Shown here in pieces: positions 1 to 11,507 of a stretch of 64,000 nucleotides of DNA (position 1 is its first letter; each line of letters begins with the position of its first letter). Made by a program: the position numbers and the translations under genes. The notes beneath the pieces were generated by a model, which worked only from the letters and a program-made list of their open reading frames with translations, searched no databases and had not been told where the DNA came from. Source of the DNA: Pohlia nutans (taxonomy: Eukaryota; Streptophyta; Bryopsida; Bryales; Mniaceae); contig CM040101.1 in assembly GCA_022496805.1 (NCBI GenBank), positions 6,450,501 to 6,514,500 on the forward strand, given 5' to 3'.

Positions 1-1224
1 GAAATCGCGTCAAGCACATGGGTTGTGCCAGTGCTAGTGAGTGGTTTTGGTCACAAGAAGACAGAAATATAAGCATAATATTTAGCCACTGTTCACTGTT
101 CCCACAAAATGGGGAATGAAAATCGACAGGTCTTCTACTAGTGATACTGGGCATTTACTTCAAGACAGACCAAAAATGAAAGGCTAAAAGTCTAGTATAA
201 CTACTCCTGTTTGGATGGATGCACACAATTTTTATTAGAGATTGAAAGTTCTACGTACTGTACAGTACAGTAGTACCATATGGATTAATTCAGGTTGGAC
301 TCATTGGAGTCCTGCGTCTAACTTATCATGCACAACGTAACTACCGGTAGTTCATGAGAAGGTCACCGATACAAGCAAGCCAGCAAGTCTACTGGTATGT
401 AAGTCTCGTGTTTTGTTTTGTTTTGTGATGGTACCTTGGATCCTTGCAACTACAAGGCCGATGAGGGCGTGCTACTACAGTGAAGATGATTGTTATGAAT
501 CCGGTTATGAACCGTTTTTCCTACCACAGGGAGAAAAAAAGACATTCCCACATGGGATTTCATATGGGAAGTGGGACAAAATTCCCACAATTGTAACTTT
601 CTTGGGATGATTTTAGTGTATTTTCGATCTGGAATTTATCCGCATTTCCCATATGGGAATCTTGTATTTATCTCCCTGTGAACACATGGTGAAGTATTTG
701 AATATCGTCCACTAGCTGTGAAAATACAAATTGATGGTACTCCAATTCCTCGTGGAGCTGGTTACTGTAGATTACTAGTTGTGCACAAGTTGCGCAATGA
801 GCTGTCCGAGTTAGAAGATGAATTGGATGATCAAACATTGAAGATAATGGGCAATTTGGATGCAGCCTTTGTTCCTCCGAAATGTGGTAGATTGCAAATA
901 TAAGGATTCTTTGCTTAGGGGTGAAGCACTGCATTGCACACAAAATAATATTTGAGCAGGGTGCTCCTCCAATTGGTACTGCAGAAAGTGGTTGATCTGT
1001 TGTCCCATGACACTTAGGCTTTGATGGAGGCTTTGGTAATGTATGCTTACTCTAATTTTCAAAAAGGCATCTTTTTGCTCACCTCCTTCAATGAAAACGC
1101 GATTCTAGAGTGGAAGGACGGGAAGATACGGTGTTGGGCAGAGTTGCTATGGACAAGATTGCAGCATTCTTGAAGGATGAAGATGTACAAGGAATCTTGA
1201 AGGAATTTGAGAAACCAGCTAGGA
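1..1224. other. Unassigned sequence, no gene recognised
   Basis: No reading frame here resembles a known protein. The stretch 718-903 reads as a short acidic frame (with runs such as ELSELEDELDD) and could be a decayed exon, but it lacks convincing splice sites and continuation. Around 530-660 the words CATATGGGAA and TCCCATATGG recur as a short imperfect inverted repeat. Confidence 0.5.
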
Positions 1225-1385
1225 GGGAAGGGACCGATAGATAGATAGAAACACCAGCCCTTATGGGGCTGGCGTGAATAAAGTGTCCGTTCGTAATGTT
1301 AATGACCTAGTGTCCACTGGACAAAGGGCCATTAGGACAAAACTACTCTCTCCTTTCGGGGATGTACCCTATAGTAACACGAATT
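1225..1385. repeat. Dispersed repeat R1, copy A
   Basis: This segment matches 34637-34775 in the same orientation at roughly three quarters identity by eye. Both share GGCGTGAATAAAGTGTC, GGACAAAGGGCCATT and ACTACTCTC. In both, the block begins with a small GC-rich hairpin (CCAGCCC...GGGCTGG here, CCGGTCC...GGCCGG there) whose arms differ between copies but remain paired. The element type is unknown. Confidence 0.6.
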
Positions 1386-1647
1386 AGAAAACCTGACAAC
1401 TGGATGTGGTGTGTGATATGTGTGCAATATTGTTTTAGCTGTCTGGTTTGGTTATAGGTTTTGTATCATGGTTGTGTAGTGAGTGGTGTGGAGGTGAAGT
1501 AGTGGTTGTATTTGTGGAGGTATGCGTTGTTGGTTAACTGTGTGTGTATGTGTCTATATATATATAAAAATAAAGATTTGTAAAGATTTGGAACGTTGTG
1601 TGAGGGTTAAAATACATTTGGTGTTAATTCGACGGGTATTTTTAAAA

Positions 1648-1770
1648 TGGATGCAGCATCGGGACTTCCCAGGAGGTCACCCATCCCAGTACTATTCTGG
1701 CCCAAAGGCACTTAACTTCAGAGTTCTGAGGAAGAGACCGCATATTAGTGAGAGTAAGAAATATGTTCGA
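1648..1770 (-). rRNA. 5S rRNA-like copy, probably a dispersed pseudogene
   Basis: Read on the - strand, the sequence carries the internal control region and 3' half of plant 5S rRNA almost intact: CAGAACTCTGAAGTTAAG, then AGTACTGGGATGGGTGACC, TCCTGGGAAGTCC and a final GCATCC followed by ATTTT. The length of about 120 nt fits a full gene. The 5' third is clearly diverged: the expected GGGTGCGATCATACC is only faintly visible, and insertions seem present. It stands alone, not in a tandem array. I infer a dispersed pseudogene or a 5S-derived retroposon; a functional singleton is less likely. Confidence 0.75.
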
Positions 1771-1772
1771 AA

Positions 1773-2100
1773 GAAACTGACATTAGAAGGAATATGAGAA
1801 CCCCAAAAAAGGTCGTCAAGGAAATTAGCGTACCTTCTACATGCATACAGTTTAATGTATAATTTATTTATTTTATAATGAATTAATTAAGTAATTAAGT
1901 AATTAAATAATTAAATCAAATGTGGGCACATCAGATTGGATTTTTTTAGTTTCTTAATTTTTTTTTTTAAATTATGTTTTTTATGTAGCAAATATATTGG
2001 ATCAGAAAGTTCTTGCAGCCAGGCCCCAAATTCTTTGTAATAAAATTGAAAGACTTGGAAATGAGGAATTCTTGGAGCAGGTGGATGTCGCTCGATATAA
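1773..2100. other. AT-rich spacer
   Basis: Low-complexity AT-rich DNA with TTAATTAAGTAATTAAG-like runs around 1880-1915. No gene or element end was seen. Confidence 0.5.
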
Positions 2101-3309
2101 CCCCTAAAGGACCGGAGTGTTTTTCCTCCAAAAACACTCCAATGCTGCCATTTTTACTCCCCCACGCAAAAAATCCAAAAGAATGTTATTTTTTACCTTC
2201 TAACCGTAAGATCTTGTCCTAAACTATTTGAAAAACATACACAACAAATTTCGTTGATTTTGACCGCACGGATTGCAAGATACTTGCGTTTGATGGAAGA
2301 AAACACCCCAAAAAAACACATGCCCGAAAATTTCAGATGCGTTTGACCACAGCTACATCAAAAAAACCTCACTACCGAAACTTGTCGCACTTCACTTTCA
2401 CATTCTATATGATGTTACTTAGTTGTGTACCAATTTTTGTTGCGTTTGGAGATGTTTAGGATGTTGAACAACACCTTGCACTTGTTGGGGGTTTAAAAGT
2501 TCAGAAAAGACTATATGTTTTTGGAATTGCAATATTTTCGACTTTCTTTATTTAAAATACGAATCCGAGCGGTGAAACACAAGTACATTCCACCCTCTAT
2601 AGAATGGCAAAAAAAAATTTGAAAAAAAAATAAATCTCCAAGTTTTAGAAGACATGTAGCACATTTTCTAAGAATTTTGGGGGTTAGGGGGGAAATAAAG
2701 GGTGGAGGAAGGGAATTGAAGTGCCAACCCATTCCAATGTTCATGACCCCACTAACTCTCAAGGTACATTGCCACGTGGCAGTCCCTCATTGGACGATTT
2801 TTATTTTTTATTTTTTATTTTTAAAAATGATTTTATTCTTCAAAATTTTAAATAATATTTTTAATTATGAAATTGAACTTTTAGTTTAAAATCATAATTT
2901 TAATTTAAAATCATAATTTTTAGTTTAAAATAATAATTTTTATTTTTTTAAAATTAATTTTAAATTTTAAAAAAAATTATTTAAATTTTTTTTTATGAGT
3001 TTGGAAAACGGGGTGGTCTTCTGCCCCCCACAGTCCACCCCATTTTCCACACACCGCCCATCTTGTTGCCCCCCCCTAAAATTCAACTATTTCTCTACTG
3101 CCCCGCTGCCCTTTCTCCCGAAAAAAACACATTTCCCCTCATAACTTTCACATACGGTGTCGGAATTCCAAAAAAAAAAAAATCCCCATTTTCGTGGCAC
3201 ATTGGGGAATCTACTATTAAATTTCCTTCAAAATTCGATTAAAAATGTGTTCACCAGAACCTACCCGATTCTCTAAATGTCCTAGTTAGGACACTTGGTC
3301 CTTTAGGGG
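2101..3309. mobile_element. TWAA-flanked non-autonomous element, 1.2 kb
   Basis: The left end reads CCCCTAAAGGACCGGAGTGT. The right end, reverse-complemented, reads CCCCTAAAGGACCAAGTGTC, giving an inverted repeat of 13 perfect bases plus extension. Both ends are flanked by ATAA (2097-2100 and 3310-3313), a 4-bp target duplication. No transposase frame lies inside; the interior is AT-rich with tandem motifs. The end structure matches the TTAA-flanked elements elsewhere in this window, so I treat it as the same broad group with a variant target site. Confidence 0.7.
2868..2945. repeat. AT-rich short tandem repeat
   Basis: About four tandem copies of an 18-20 bp unit close to AATCATAATTTTAATTTAA lie inside the 2101-3309 element. 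Copies are imperfect. Confidence 0.6.
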
Positions 3310-3410
3310 ATAAGTATGAGATCACATCAGATCTATTTCACTGTTCATGGAGTCCTGTAGGTATAGAACGACTCAAGCTTGCGGAAGTGCAGGCCCATGA
3401 CTTCAATTAA

Positions 3411-4211
3411 CCCTTTAGTGCCCAAGAGACCACATTGTGGTGATCGATGTGTCAAAACCGCAAATAACAGAAAATCCATGAACAATTGGAGTTTGAATTG
3501 TGATGTTCAGAGTTGGAGACTTATAATACACATCTTCTAAAAAAATAAAATTTCAATTTGGAATTGTGCAACTATCAAAATACCTATGAACAAAATGTGA
3601 AAATACTGTAAATACTTGAAAATATAGTAAATACTTACAAATACAACACATGTACTATGCGGTATTTTTTGTGTTTGAAAGTTTGTTATCTTGTTTTATT
3701 TTTTTAGATTGTGTTCTCTTATTCATGTTCCATTAGTGCATGTTTTCTCATCTTGATCAATGTACCAACTCTTTTCATATTTTAACATATAACTTTTGTC
3801 CTAAACCATATATGGATAAGTCACTACCGCTTATAAAATTTACAATAATTTATGTGTGAGTCTGTTCTTCACGTGAAAGATTGCAAAGGAGAGGTGTTGA
3901 CATAGGTCATTGTTGAACCTCTTCACTTTATTTTTGAAAATTTAACCCAAATTCTATTTAACTTTGAAGTCACACAACCTCCAAAATCTCATTTTTGAGT
4001 GTGCATTATACGGTTCAAAGACACACTATAATCTTCCAATCCAACAGTCCAATCTTACCAAAGTTTAACCGGCACTTGTTTCATTAAGCTATGTTTACAT
4101 TTATACGGTTGAATACTATTAGTGGTATCCCTAATTTTAACAGAGAGAGTTTTAAAGAAACATCACCCAAAAAACTGTGGCTTCTCCAGAACCACCCTGG
4201 GCACTAAAGGG
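3411..4211 (-). mobile_element. TTAA MITE family P1, copy a
   Basis: The ends are CCCTTTAGTGCCCA and its inverse TGGGCACTAAAGGG, directly flanked by TTAA at 3407-3410 and 4212-4215. Length is 801 bp, identical to copy c (6305-7105). The interior is homologous to copies b and c but inverted relative to them (minus strand is assigned relative to those two). There is no coding capacity. TTAA duplication plus CCC/GGG termini is the piggyBac hallmark; no transposase is present to confirm the superfamily. Confidence 0.85.
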
Positions 4212-4215
4212 TTAA

Positions 4216-4874
4216 CCCTTTAGTGATTAGGGATACCATTAATAGTATTCAACGGTATAAATGTAAACATAGCTTAATGAAACAAGTGCCTGTTAAACCT
4301 TGGTAAGTTAGACCGTTGGATTGGAAGATTATAGTGTGTCTTTGAACCGTATAATGCACACTCAAAAATGAGATTTTGGGGGGTGTGTGACTTCAAGGTT
4401 AAATAGAATCTTTCATGTCAAGAACGGACTCACATAATTATTGTGAATTTTATAAGTGAGAGTGACTTATCCATGTACAGTTTAGGACAAGTTTATACGT
4501 TAAAATAATAAAGGAGTTGGTACATTGATCAAGATCGGACTACATACACTAATGGAACATGAACAAGAGAACAGAATCCCAAAAAAATATACAAGATAAC
4601 AAACTTCCAAACACAAGAAATACCACATAGTACATGTGATGTATTTGTAAGTATTTGTTGTCTTTTGAGGTATTTGCAGTATTTTGGTGTTTTGTACATA
4701 GGTATTTGGATAGTTAAGAAAGTCAGATTTCAAATTTTCTTTTTGCATCATCTGCAAAATCAAAAGTTACACTTATGAACTTCAGACATTGGACTGAGAT
4801 GGTGCACAGATTTTACAACATTTCATATTCTAGTGATCTAGTGACCACTTAGTGGTTACCTGGGCACTAAAGGG
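4216..4874 (+). mobile_element. TTAA MITE family P1, copy b (internally deleted)
   Basis: This copy abuts copy a head to head and shares the single TTAA at 4212-4215; its other TTAA is 4875-4878. Its left terminal repeat is shortened to CCCTTTAGTG before diverging into ATTAGGG. Relative to copy c it lacks about 130 bp internally (the stretch around 6565-6635 has no counterpart), giving 659 bp. Confidence 0.8.
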
Positions 4875-5131
4875 TTAAACAAAATGGGCTCTCAAAGCAG
4901 GTTCTCAAATCCTTCCTGTTTCACGGATTATTTTCGGAAAAGAGCTCAAGGTCATGACTCCATGAACTAGATTTGTCTTCTACTTTTCCAAAAGAACCAG
5001 TCCCCAAAAGGCTGCAATATAATGCTTTGATAACTACATCAAATTGCTGCTTGTACAGTTAGGCTACAGCTTGTGAATGACTTTTTGTGTGCTAAAACTT
5101 CAGAGCGTTTATTTAGACTGGCGGGCATTAA

Positions 5132-5362
5132 CCCTCAAGGACCAAGGATTCACAGTTTTAAAATGCCAAATTCAATTGATTATATTGTAAAAAATACAAT
5201 TCAAATGGGACCAAATTTTACATCTCTGGATTTAACAAAGAACATTGCATGGATTGGTCAAGAAATAAGTAAAATTGAACAAAAGGAGGTATACATAACA
5301 CCTCCTTTAAATTGCTAAAAGTTACATAAGGCCCAATTTCGGCTTCTTGGTCCTTTTAAGGG
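5132..5362 (+). mobile_element. TTAA MITE family P2, copy a
   Basis: The left end is CCCTCAAGGACCAAG. The right end, reverse-complemented, is CCCTTAAAAGGACCAAG. TTAA lies on both sides (5128-5131 and 5363-5366). Length is 231 bp. A truncated relative sits at 45120-45230. The ends also resemble those of the 2101-3309 element. Confidence 0.8.
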
Positions 5363-5595
5363 TTAAACCCCCCACCTTTTTCTTTTCCTTTGGGTCAGAG
5401 ATTGTCATCAGGAACTTCAAGGCATGTGAACATGGTGCCATGATGGTGCATTGAAATGCAATTAAGATAATTTGGTGCCAACCTCCATACCAACCTAGTA
5501 TGGATAAAATGACACTAAAATGACCTGTATGCGGCCTTTGGTATCAGAATGGCACCAAAATAATATGGCCCAACTTTTTTGATGGTGCTAGCTAC

Positions 5596-5724
5596 CACTA
5601 CAAGGAAATTGGTCGCTTCTCATTGCTATTTTGAGCCATTCCAAAGTTGTTGAGTGCTTTTGGTCACATAGGACAAGGGTTTCCTCCATTGTAGTCAGTA
5701 AAAGTGACGGGTTTGCTTGTAGTG
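5596..5724. mobile_element. CACTA-type MITE, 129 bp
   Basis: The element begins CACTACAAGGAAATTGG and ends with the inverse of CACTACAAGCAAACCCG. It is flanked by a perfect 3-bp duplication TAC (5593-5595 would be read TAC/CTAC on the left, 5725-5727 on the right). The CACTA termini and 3-bp duplication are diagnostic of the CACTA (EnSpm) superfamily. No coding sequence. Confidence 0.75.
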
Positions 5725-6300
5725 TACAAATAAATGTAAGTTGAGATTTTCTGCGGGATGGTGTTTCTTTGCAACTTTCATTTTCTGCATTATCCATTTA
5801 AAATGGCTTTCATTTTGCCGAGGATTGAAATGTGTCAAGTTTGTATGAAGAAATGGATGACGATAGTGTTTGTTTTGTGAGGGAGACCAGCTGTTCAGTG
5901 CACTGTCGGTGTTTTTGTGCCATGTGTGAGATTCTGAATTCAATAGAATTCAGTTGGGTCATTGTTGAGGAAATGTAGGTTGATTTACTAAGAAATTCAA
6001 TCTGTGGATGCAGTTGGGATTAGATTTTTCAATTTCTGTTACAGTAGTGAATGATTGAGTACTGGTAGTTGCAGCGCAAAGAGGTCTATCAGATTGAGAG
6101 CCAAGTTCCATGAATTTGAGAAGTTGCTCATGGAAGTACCAGGCAAGAGGAGCAGAAATTAAAGTGGAACTTGAGTTTGTCTCATATCCGGCCATGAAGT
6201 CGTGCATGTTCCATGGACTTGCTTGAGGTGAAACATGAGCAAATCTGATCTGGCCAAGTTCCATAGGGTGAAATATCACACTAAAAGTATTAGAGAAAAT
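5725..6300. other. Unassigned spacer
   Basis: No recognisable gene. A 106-codon open frame lies on the - strand at 5959-6279, but it shows no known domain and no flanking exons, so I do not call it. Confidence 0.4.
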
Positions 6301-6304
6301 TTAA

Positions 6305-7105
6305 CCCTTTAGTGCCCATGGTGGTTCTGGAGAAACCACAGTTTTTTGGGTGATGTTTCTTTAAAACTTTCTTTGTTGAAATTAGGGATACCATTAATAG
6401 TATTCAACCGTATAAATGTAAACATAGCTTAATGAAACAAGTGCGGGTTAAACCTTGGTAAGATTGAACCGTTGGATTGGAAGATTATAGTGTGTCTTTG
6501 AACCGTATAATGCACACTCAAAAATGAGATTTTGGGGGATGTGTGACTTCAAGGTTAAATAGAATTTGGGTTAAATTTTCAAAAATAAAAGTGAAGATGT
6601 TCAACAATGGCCTGTGTCAACACCTCTTCATTGTAATCTTTCATGTCAAGAACAGACTCATACATAATTATTGTGAATTTTTTAAGTGAGAGTGACTTAT
6701 CCATGTACGGTTTAGGACAAAATTTATACGTTCAAATAAGAAAGGAGTTGGTACATTGATGAAGATCAGACTACATACACTAATGGAACATGAATAAGAG
6801 AACACAATCCCAAAAAAAAATACAAGATAAAAAACTTGCAAACACAAGAAATACGACATAGTACGTGTGTTGTATTTGTAAGTATTTGCTGTATTTTGAA
6901 GTATTTGCAATATTTTGGTGTTTTGTACATAGGTATTTGGATAGCTAAGAAAGTCAGATTTCAAATTTTCTTTTTGCATCATCTACAAAATCAAAAGTTA
7001 CACATCTGAACTTCAGACATCGGACTGAGATGGTTCACAGATTTTCCAACATTTCATATTCTAGTGATCTAGTGACCACTTAGTGGTTACCTGGGCACTA
7101 AAGGG
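6305..7105 (+). mobile_element. TTAA MITE family P1, copy c
   Basis: The ends are CCCTTTAGTGCCCA and the inverse TGGGCACTAAAGGG. TTAA flanks both sides (6301-6304 and 7106-7109). Length is 801 bp. It is the same orientation as copy b and inverted to copy a. The interior has a run of GTATTTG words around 6868-6935. Non-coding. Confidence 0.85.
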
Positions 7106-7109
7106 TTAA

Positions 7110-8147
7110 GGCCTTTAGAAGGTTGTGAGTTCTCCTGCAAAAATAATAATAATAATTAATATATTATTATTACAAAAATTGAATTTCTTTTTAATTTTTT
7201 AATTTTTTAAACTTAAATGTGCCATGGATCTGAGTTTGGCTACATCAAACTCGATATATATATTATTTTTTTCATTATTATATATTTTATTGAAATAAAA
7301 TTTAAAAATAAATCATAATTTTAATTTTTAAAAACATTTTTACAATAATTTTAAGATAATTTTTTCCTTTTGATTTTTATTCTTTAAAAAATCAGTCAAA
7401 AATTGGATTCCTACATGAGCAGTGAAACGGTCCTTTGGAGGCTTCTGGACCCCTTCCCCCCCATTTTTTTTCTCTACCTACATTCTTCCCGACTAATTCA
7501 AAAACTAACTCTCCCACAACAACAATGACAAAAGGTTTGAATTTCCTCCTCCACCATTTCATCCATCCACAATTTTATTAATCCAACCTCTACTAAAAGT
7601 TAATTCCCTTCTACTCTTACTCCACTCCTAGCTAATTCTAGTTCTAATTTACCCTTCTCTATAAAAAAACCCAAATCACTTCAATATCATGCTAAAATCC
7701 ACAGTTATTCATAAAAAACCTTCTAACTCACAACATTCATGCATCAAATCCAATCTATGGCAACATGCAAATAAGACCACAAAATAACTTACAGAAATAC
7801 CTCAATAATTTCAATTTGAAAAAACACCACGAATAAAGATTAGGAATACATTACTAGAAAATTGTGACTAAATCAGCAGAAAATCAACTAATTTATGTTG
7901 TTTGGGGCACTGCAATGACCGATTTCACTAATTTTTGAACTTTTTGTAAAAATCAACAAATTGCTACCTACTTTTTGTTAATTTGAATAATGCGATGACC
8001 AAATCAACAAAATTTTAGCGAATTTGGAATCTTTTGAAATCTTTTGAAATATACTGGAATCTATTAGAATCTTTGGAATCTTTTGCAATTTAGGGACTCA
8101 ACTTCGTGCGTTTATAAGATTTTGGAATGTTCTTATATCATAGCAGT
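7110..8147. other. AT-rich unassigned spacer
   Basis: AT-rich DNA without a gene. A degenerate CACTA-like end (ATTACTAGAAAATTGTGAC) starts near 7852, and GGAATCTTTTGAAAT words repeat from 8025 to 8092. A similar GGAATATT-rich stretch occurs at 15790-15855. Confidence 0.5.
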
Positions 8148-8450
8148 CACTACAACAGATTGGGTATTTTGTGACCGGGAAAATGTGACTGGGGGTGACA
8201 GGCGACTACCGGCAGTCACATTCTGCGAGGGCAAAACTGTCGGCGGCGGCCAAATTCGACAATGTGACTGGCAGTCATATTCTGCAGTCATATTTGCCAG
8301 CTGTACCATATAAAGTGGGTGGGAGGGTCGTATACCTTCGTAGGGAATGAATGGGAACGTTCCTGGGGAATGCCCAGTCATATTTGGTAGTCACATTTTT
8401 CTCCTAGTCATATTTTGCAGTCACATTTTCCCTGTAGTCATTTTTTTTTT
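8148..8450 (-). mobile_element. CACTA element terminus with subterminal repeats
   Basis: The sequence starts CACTACAACAGATTGGG and is followed by many AGTCACAT/AGTCATAT motifs in both orientations up to 8444. Short repeated motifs next to a CACTA end are typical subterminal transposase-binding repeats of the EnSpm superfamily. It lies 3' of the CACTA coding remnant at 8922-10190, so it is likely the 3' end of that element. I could not find the opposite terminus with a matching 3-bp duplication. Confidence 0.6.
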
Positions 8451-8921
8451 TTTTGGGCAGCCCTAGATTATATACATTGCCCTAGACGGTTTACATGTAT
8501 TTTGGCCCTCTCAATCATTATGTAGTATTAGGGTTGAGGGTATTTATTTAATAAGGAAAATTTGTGTCCAAAATTGAGTAGTTCTCATTTGGCTTACGGT
8601 AATTAGGAATTGCCCATATATTATTTTAATAATTGATGAATAAAATTTTTATTTACTCGATTAAGGGGGAGGGGGGGGGGGGGTTACATTGGCAAGGAAT
8701 ATGTAAAAGAGTTATTGCCGGTTTTATAATTGTGTCCGTGCATGCAGTAGTAGTTTGCAAGTGGCGTGAGAAGGGTGCACATGGGATGAGAGGATGAAAT
8801 GAATGTGTGTTATGTGGCCAAGACATGAGGGTGCTAATTAAATATGTACGTGTGAATATATGTATATATAGATATATCCATCGAATAGAATGTATAAAAC
8901 TGTCTGTGATTGAACGGGGAT

Positions 8922-10190
8922 TCAATTCTGCTCTGAGTTGCAGTATTCTAAATCATCTACCGATGTGTCGTCCTGTCTGAGGCGTTCTAATGCTTTAGCA
9001 ACCACCTCCGGGGCTACTTCCACTGCACTGCCCAAAATAGGTGTCTTCGGTATGAGATCCGAATCTAGGCCTGTAGCTTCGAGTCCGGGAAAATCACATG
9101 CTTTGCCCAATGATATGCATTGTACTTCATCCGTGAATTGGTGTTTGAAGAATGACCGAACTCCTCTCGGTTCTCTGCGCAACACAACTTTCTATCCACG
9201 CTTGGCCACGTCCGGTGCAAAAAAAACTTGTTCGATGTGGAGAGGGAAGGCAAATGACTGTGCAGAGTATGGGATCAATCTCTCAAAGTTTACGGTAGTG
9301 GAAACCGTAATCATCGCGCTTCATGGTGGCGCCATCTCCTCTCATGTTTGCAACCACCCAATTGCAATAGAGGACCACCACCTCAAACTGTCCATAGTCC
9401 ACTGATAGGATTTCCTCCATCCACCCCACGTACTCCAACTCCGCAGCCCGAAGATTTGTATCCTTGGTACCCGCGCGACAAAGTTGTCGAAAGGTTGCGG
9501 CTACCCCCGAGTCCGCGGTTGTCAATTGCACCTCTGCACTCCAGACACGGAGGTGGTTTCCAAATGCATACATGGATCGATACAACTTGGCTACATCCGA
9601 TGGAGGTAACATCAAGGCCCTCACGTCTTGAGGGACCTCCTCGTCCTCATCTTCTATAGCCCGTATCACAGCTTTTGGAAACCAGACGTGGAAATCTTCG
9701 TCGCACATCTCTGTAGGGTACACTACCCTAGCCTTTCACTTCTTGCGCCTATTCTCGTGGCGCTCCGCTTCGCGACGTGCCATGTCATCTTCGTGTCTCC
9801 TGTAAGATAGAAGAGTTATATATGGTCACGTACATCTTCACACAATCGTGAGGTTTTAGAACGTAATATATAGCCAACTGTGGTTGCTCATGGCAAGCAC
9901 TACATCACTTGGGGCAATCAGTGACATCACTGGGGGCAGTCAGTGACATCACTGGGGGCAGTCAGTGACATCACGAGGGGCAGTCACATTGCATACAGTC
10001 GCAGTCATATTCCACATAGTCGTAGTGATGTGAACTCACCTCCTCCAATCTTCCAATGGTGCCGCGCTGTTCACTACAAACTCGTGAATCCATCCTTGGA
10101 GGTCAGGTGACAGTTGGCGTGGGCGCTCGTTTCCTTCGAAGATCTCGTCGTACATGGAAATGGACCATAATAGGACAACATAGTCTTCCC
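8922..10190 (-). pseudogene. CACTA transposon protein fragment (DUF4216-like region)
   Basis: On the - strand an upstream exon (about 10185-10040; reads EDYVVLLWSISMYDEIFEG) joins over a GT-AG intron (10039-9800) to a downstream exon (9799-8922). The downstream part contains HLRVWSAEVQL, then EYVGWMEEILSVDYG, VVVLYCNWV and KRDDYGF, then after a frame shift near 9283 VNFERLIPYSAQSFAFPLH and QVFFAPDVAKRG. That order matches the C-terminal DUF4216-type region of plant CACTA proteins. Breaks seen: an in-frame TGA before VVYPTEM, the frame shift after KRDDYGF, and a TAG after VAKRG. The N-terminal transposase catalytic region is absent. It lies beside CACTA termini at 8148. It is a dead fragment. 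Confidence 0.75.
9903..9985. repeat. 22-bp tandem repeat in the CACTA intron
   Basis: About 3.5 copies of a unit near GACATCACTGGGGGCAGTCAGT lie inside the intron of the CACTA remnant. The AGTCA core matches the subterminal motifs at 8160-8444. Confidence 0.75.
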
Positions 10191-10327
10191 GCACTTTGCG
10201 TTATCTATAGAACTCACCCAAATGCTTTTAGTTAGGTTGGACCATTTGTGTGCATTTTACTTGTCCAATTGCTCTGCAACAGTTGGTTGACTGTGAGCCG
10301 CACAAAATGAGTAATTTGCTTGCACAT

Positions 10328-10440
10328 ATCTAAGCCGTTTGATTGCACCATTTGTGAGCCGTTAGATTGCACATTTTCCGAGCCGTTGGATTGCACATTT
10401 TACGAACCGTTGGATTGCAATTTGTAAGCTATTCAATTGC
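10328..10440. repeat. Tandem repeat, about 24-bp unit
   Basis: Around five imperfect copies of a unit close to GAGCCGTTGGATTGCACATT, with drift between copies. It lies upstream of the CACTA remnant. Confidence 0.7.
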
Positions 10441-11507
10441 CCTATGCAGCAATTCTGGGTCGTTCAAATCTCTGTATCTAAATGTTGCATTCTCTGGTGC
10501 ATTAGAATTCTCTTTGATTTAATAACGAGAATGTTCAAACACTCGACGGTTTTAAGCTTAACATCGACAGGTGAGGCTCAAAGCTTAAAATTGTCGCCTC
10601 TAGGTGTGCTTAACTTGTCCCAACTTGAAAATTCACAACCTACAAAATTTAGAGTTCCAAAAACGTACCTCTTCCTGTCACAAAAGGACCTAGGATCACC
10701 ATGTCTATTGAATCGACTCATTTTGCAACGCTGTAAAACACAGAGTCACTCTTAGCGAAAAAATTGAAAACAAGATTCAGAATTAGTTAAACCTTCCTCG
10801 ACATGGAACACATCAAACCTTTTTGCTCTTTGTGTGAAATTCAACCTTTACAATAAATATTGTCTCGACCTAATCTGGACATGTCATTGGTTTTCGTTCT
10901 TGACCTCCAAGCGATGTCAAAGAAAATTCTTCGAGAGAGTGTAGAAACGTAATGTCTAACGGCTGACAAAGTAACAAAAGCATGTAGGAAAACGTCCTAA
11001 ACGACGGGCTATGGTGCTCGCAAAACACACCTGCCGGAAGCAAGAGAACTGAACCTGGCGGTTACGCAAAAAACAAACCCTGAAAAAAAACAGAAAAAAA
11101 AACAGAGAAGACAATAACAACTACGACTGATAATGATACCCTGAAGCTCCGAAACAGATATCAATCGAGTTCTCTCCTTGCTGGCGTTCGACTAAGGGAT
11201 TCAATAGAGTTTTCTATATTGAATCGTTGGACTACAATCATCAGGCATAATATTTTGTGCATGACTAGGCAAGTTACTTACAAACAATTACAGAAAACAC
11301 GGATGTGAGATGAAGTGAATGGATGCGAAACAAGCGATTTACTTGGGCATGTGTCAACCATGAGCCATGCAATTGACTTGGCAAGCTGCCACCAATGTAC
11401 ATCAGGTGAGGCCTCTACTATGAGTAGTCACATGAATAGGGTGGTTGAGTTGAATCTACCAGGGTTTGAAGTAGTGATTCAAGTGAAGCGTATGCACCCT
11501 ACACTGA
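10441..11507. other. Unassigned spacer
   Basis: Mixed-composition sequence with no recognised gene. Open frames here are short and show no domain. Confidence 0.4.

Noticed and set aside
5959..6279. 106-codon - strand frame as a gene
   Set aside because: No domain, no splice context, and it sits among MITEs.
9902..9985. CRISPR-like array
   Set aside because: Units are contiguous 22-bp tandem repeats without spacers, in a eukaryotic transposon intron.
10022..10027. Right end of the CACTA element at GTAGTG
   Set aside because: The 3-bp flank does not match the left flank and it falls within an intron of the coding remnant.
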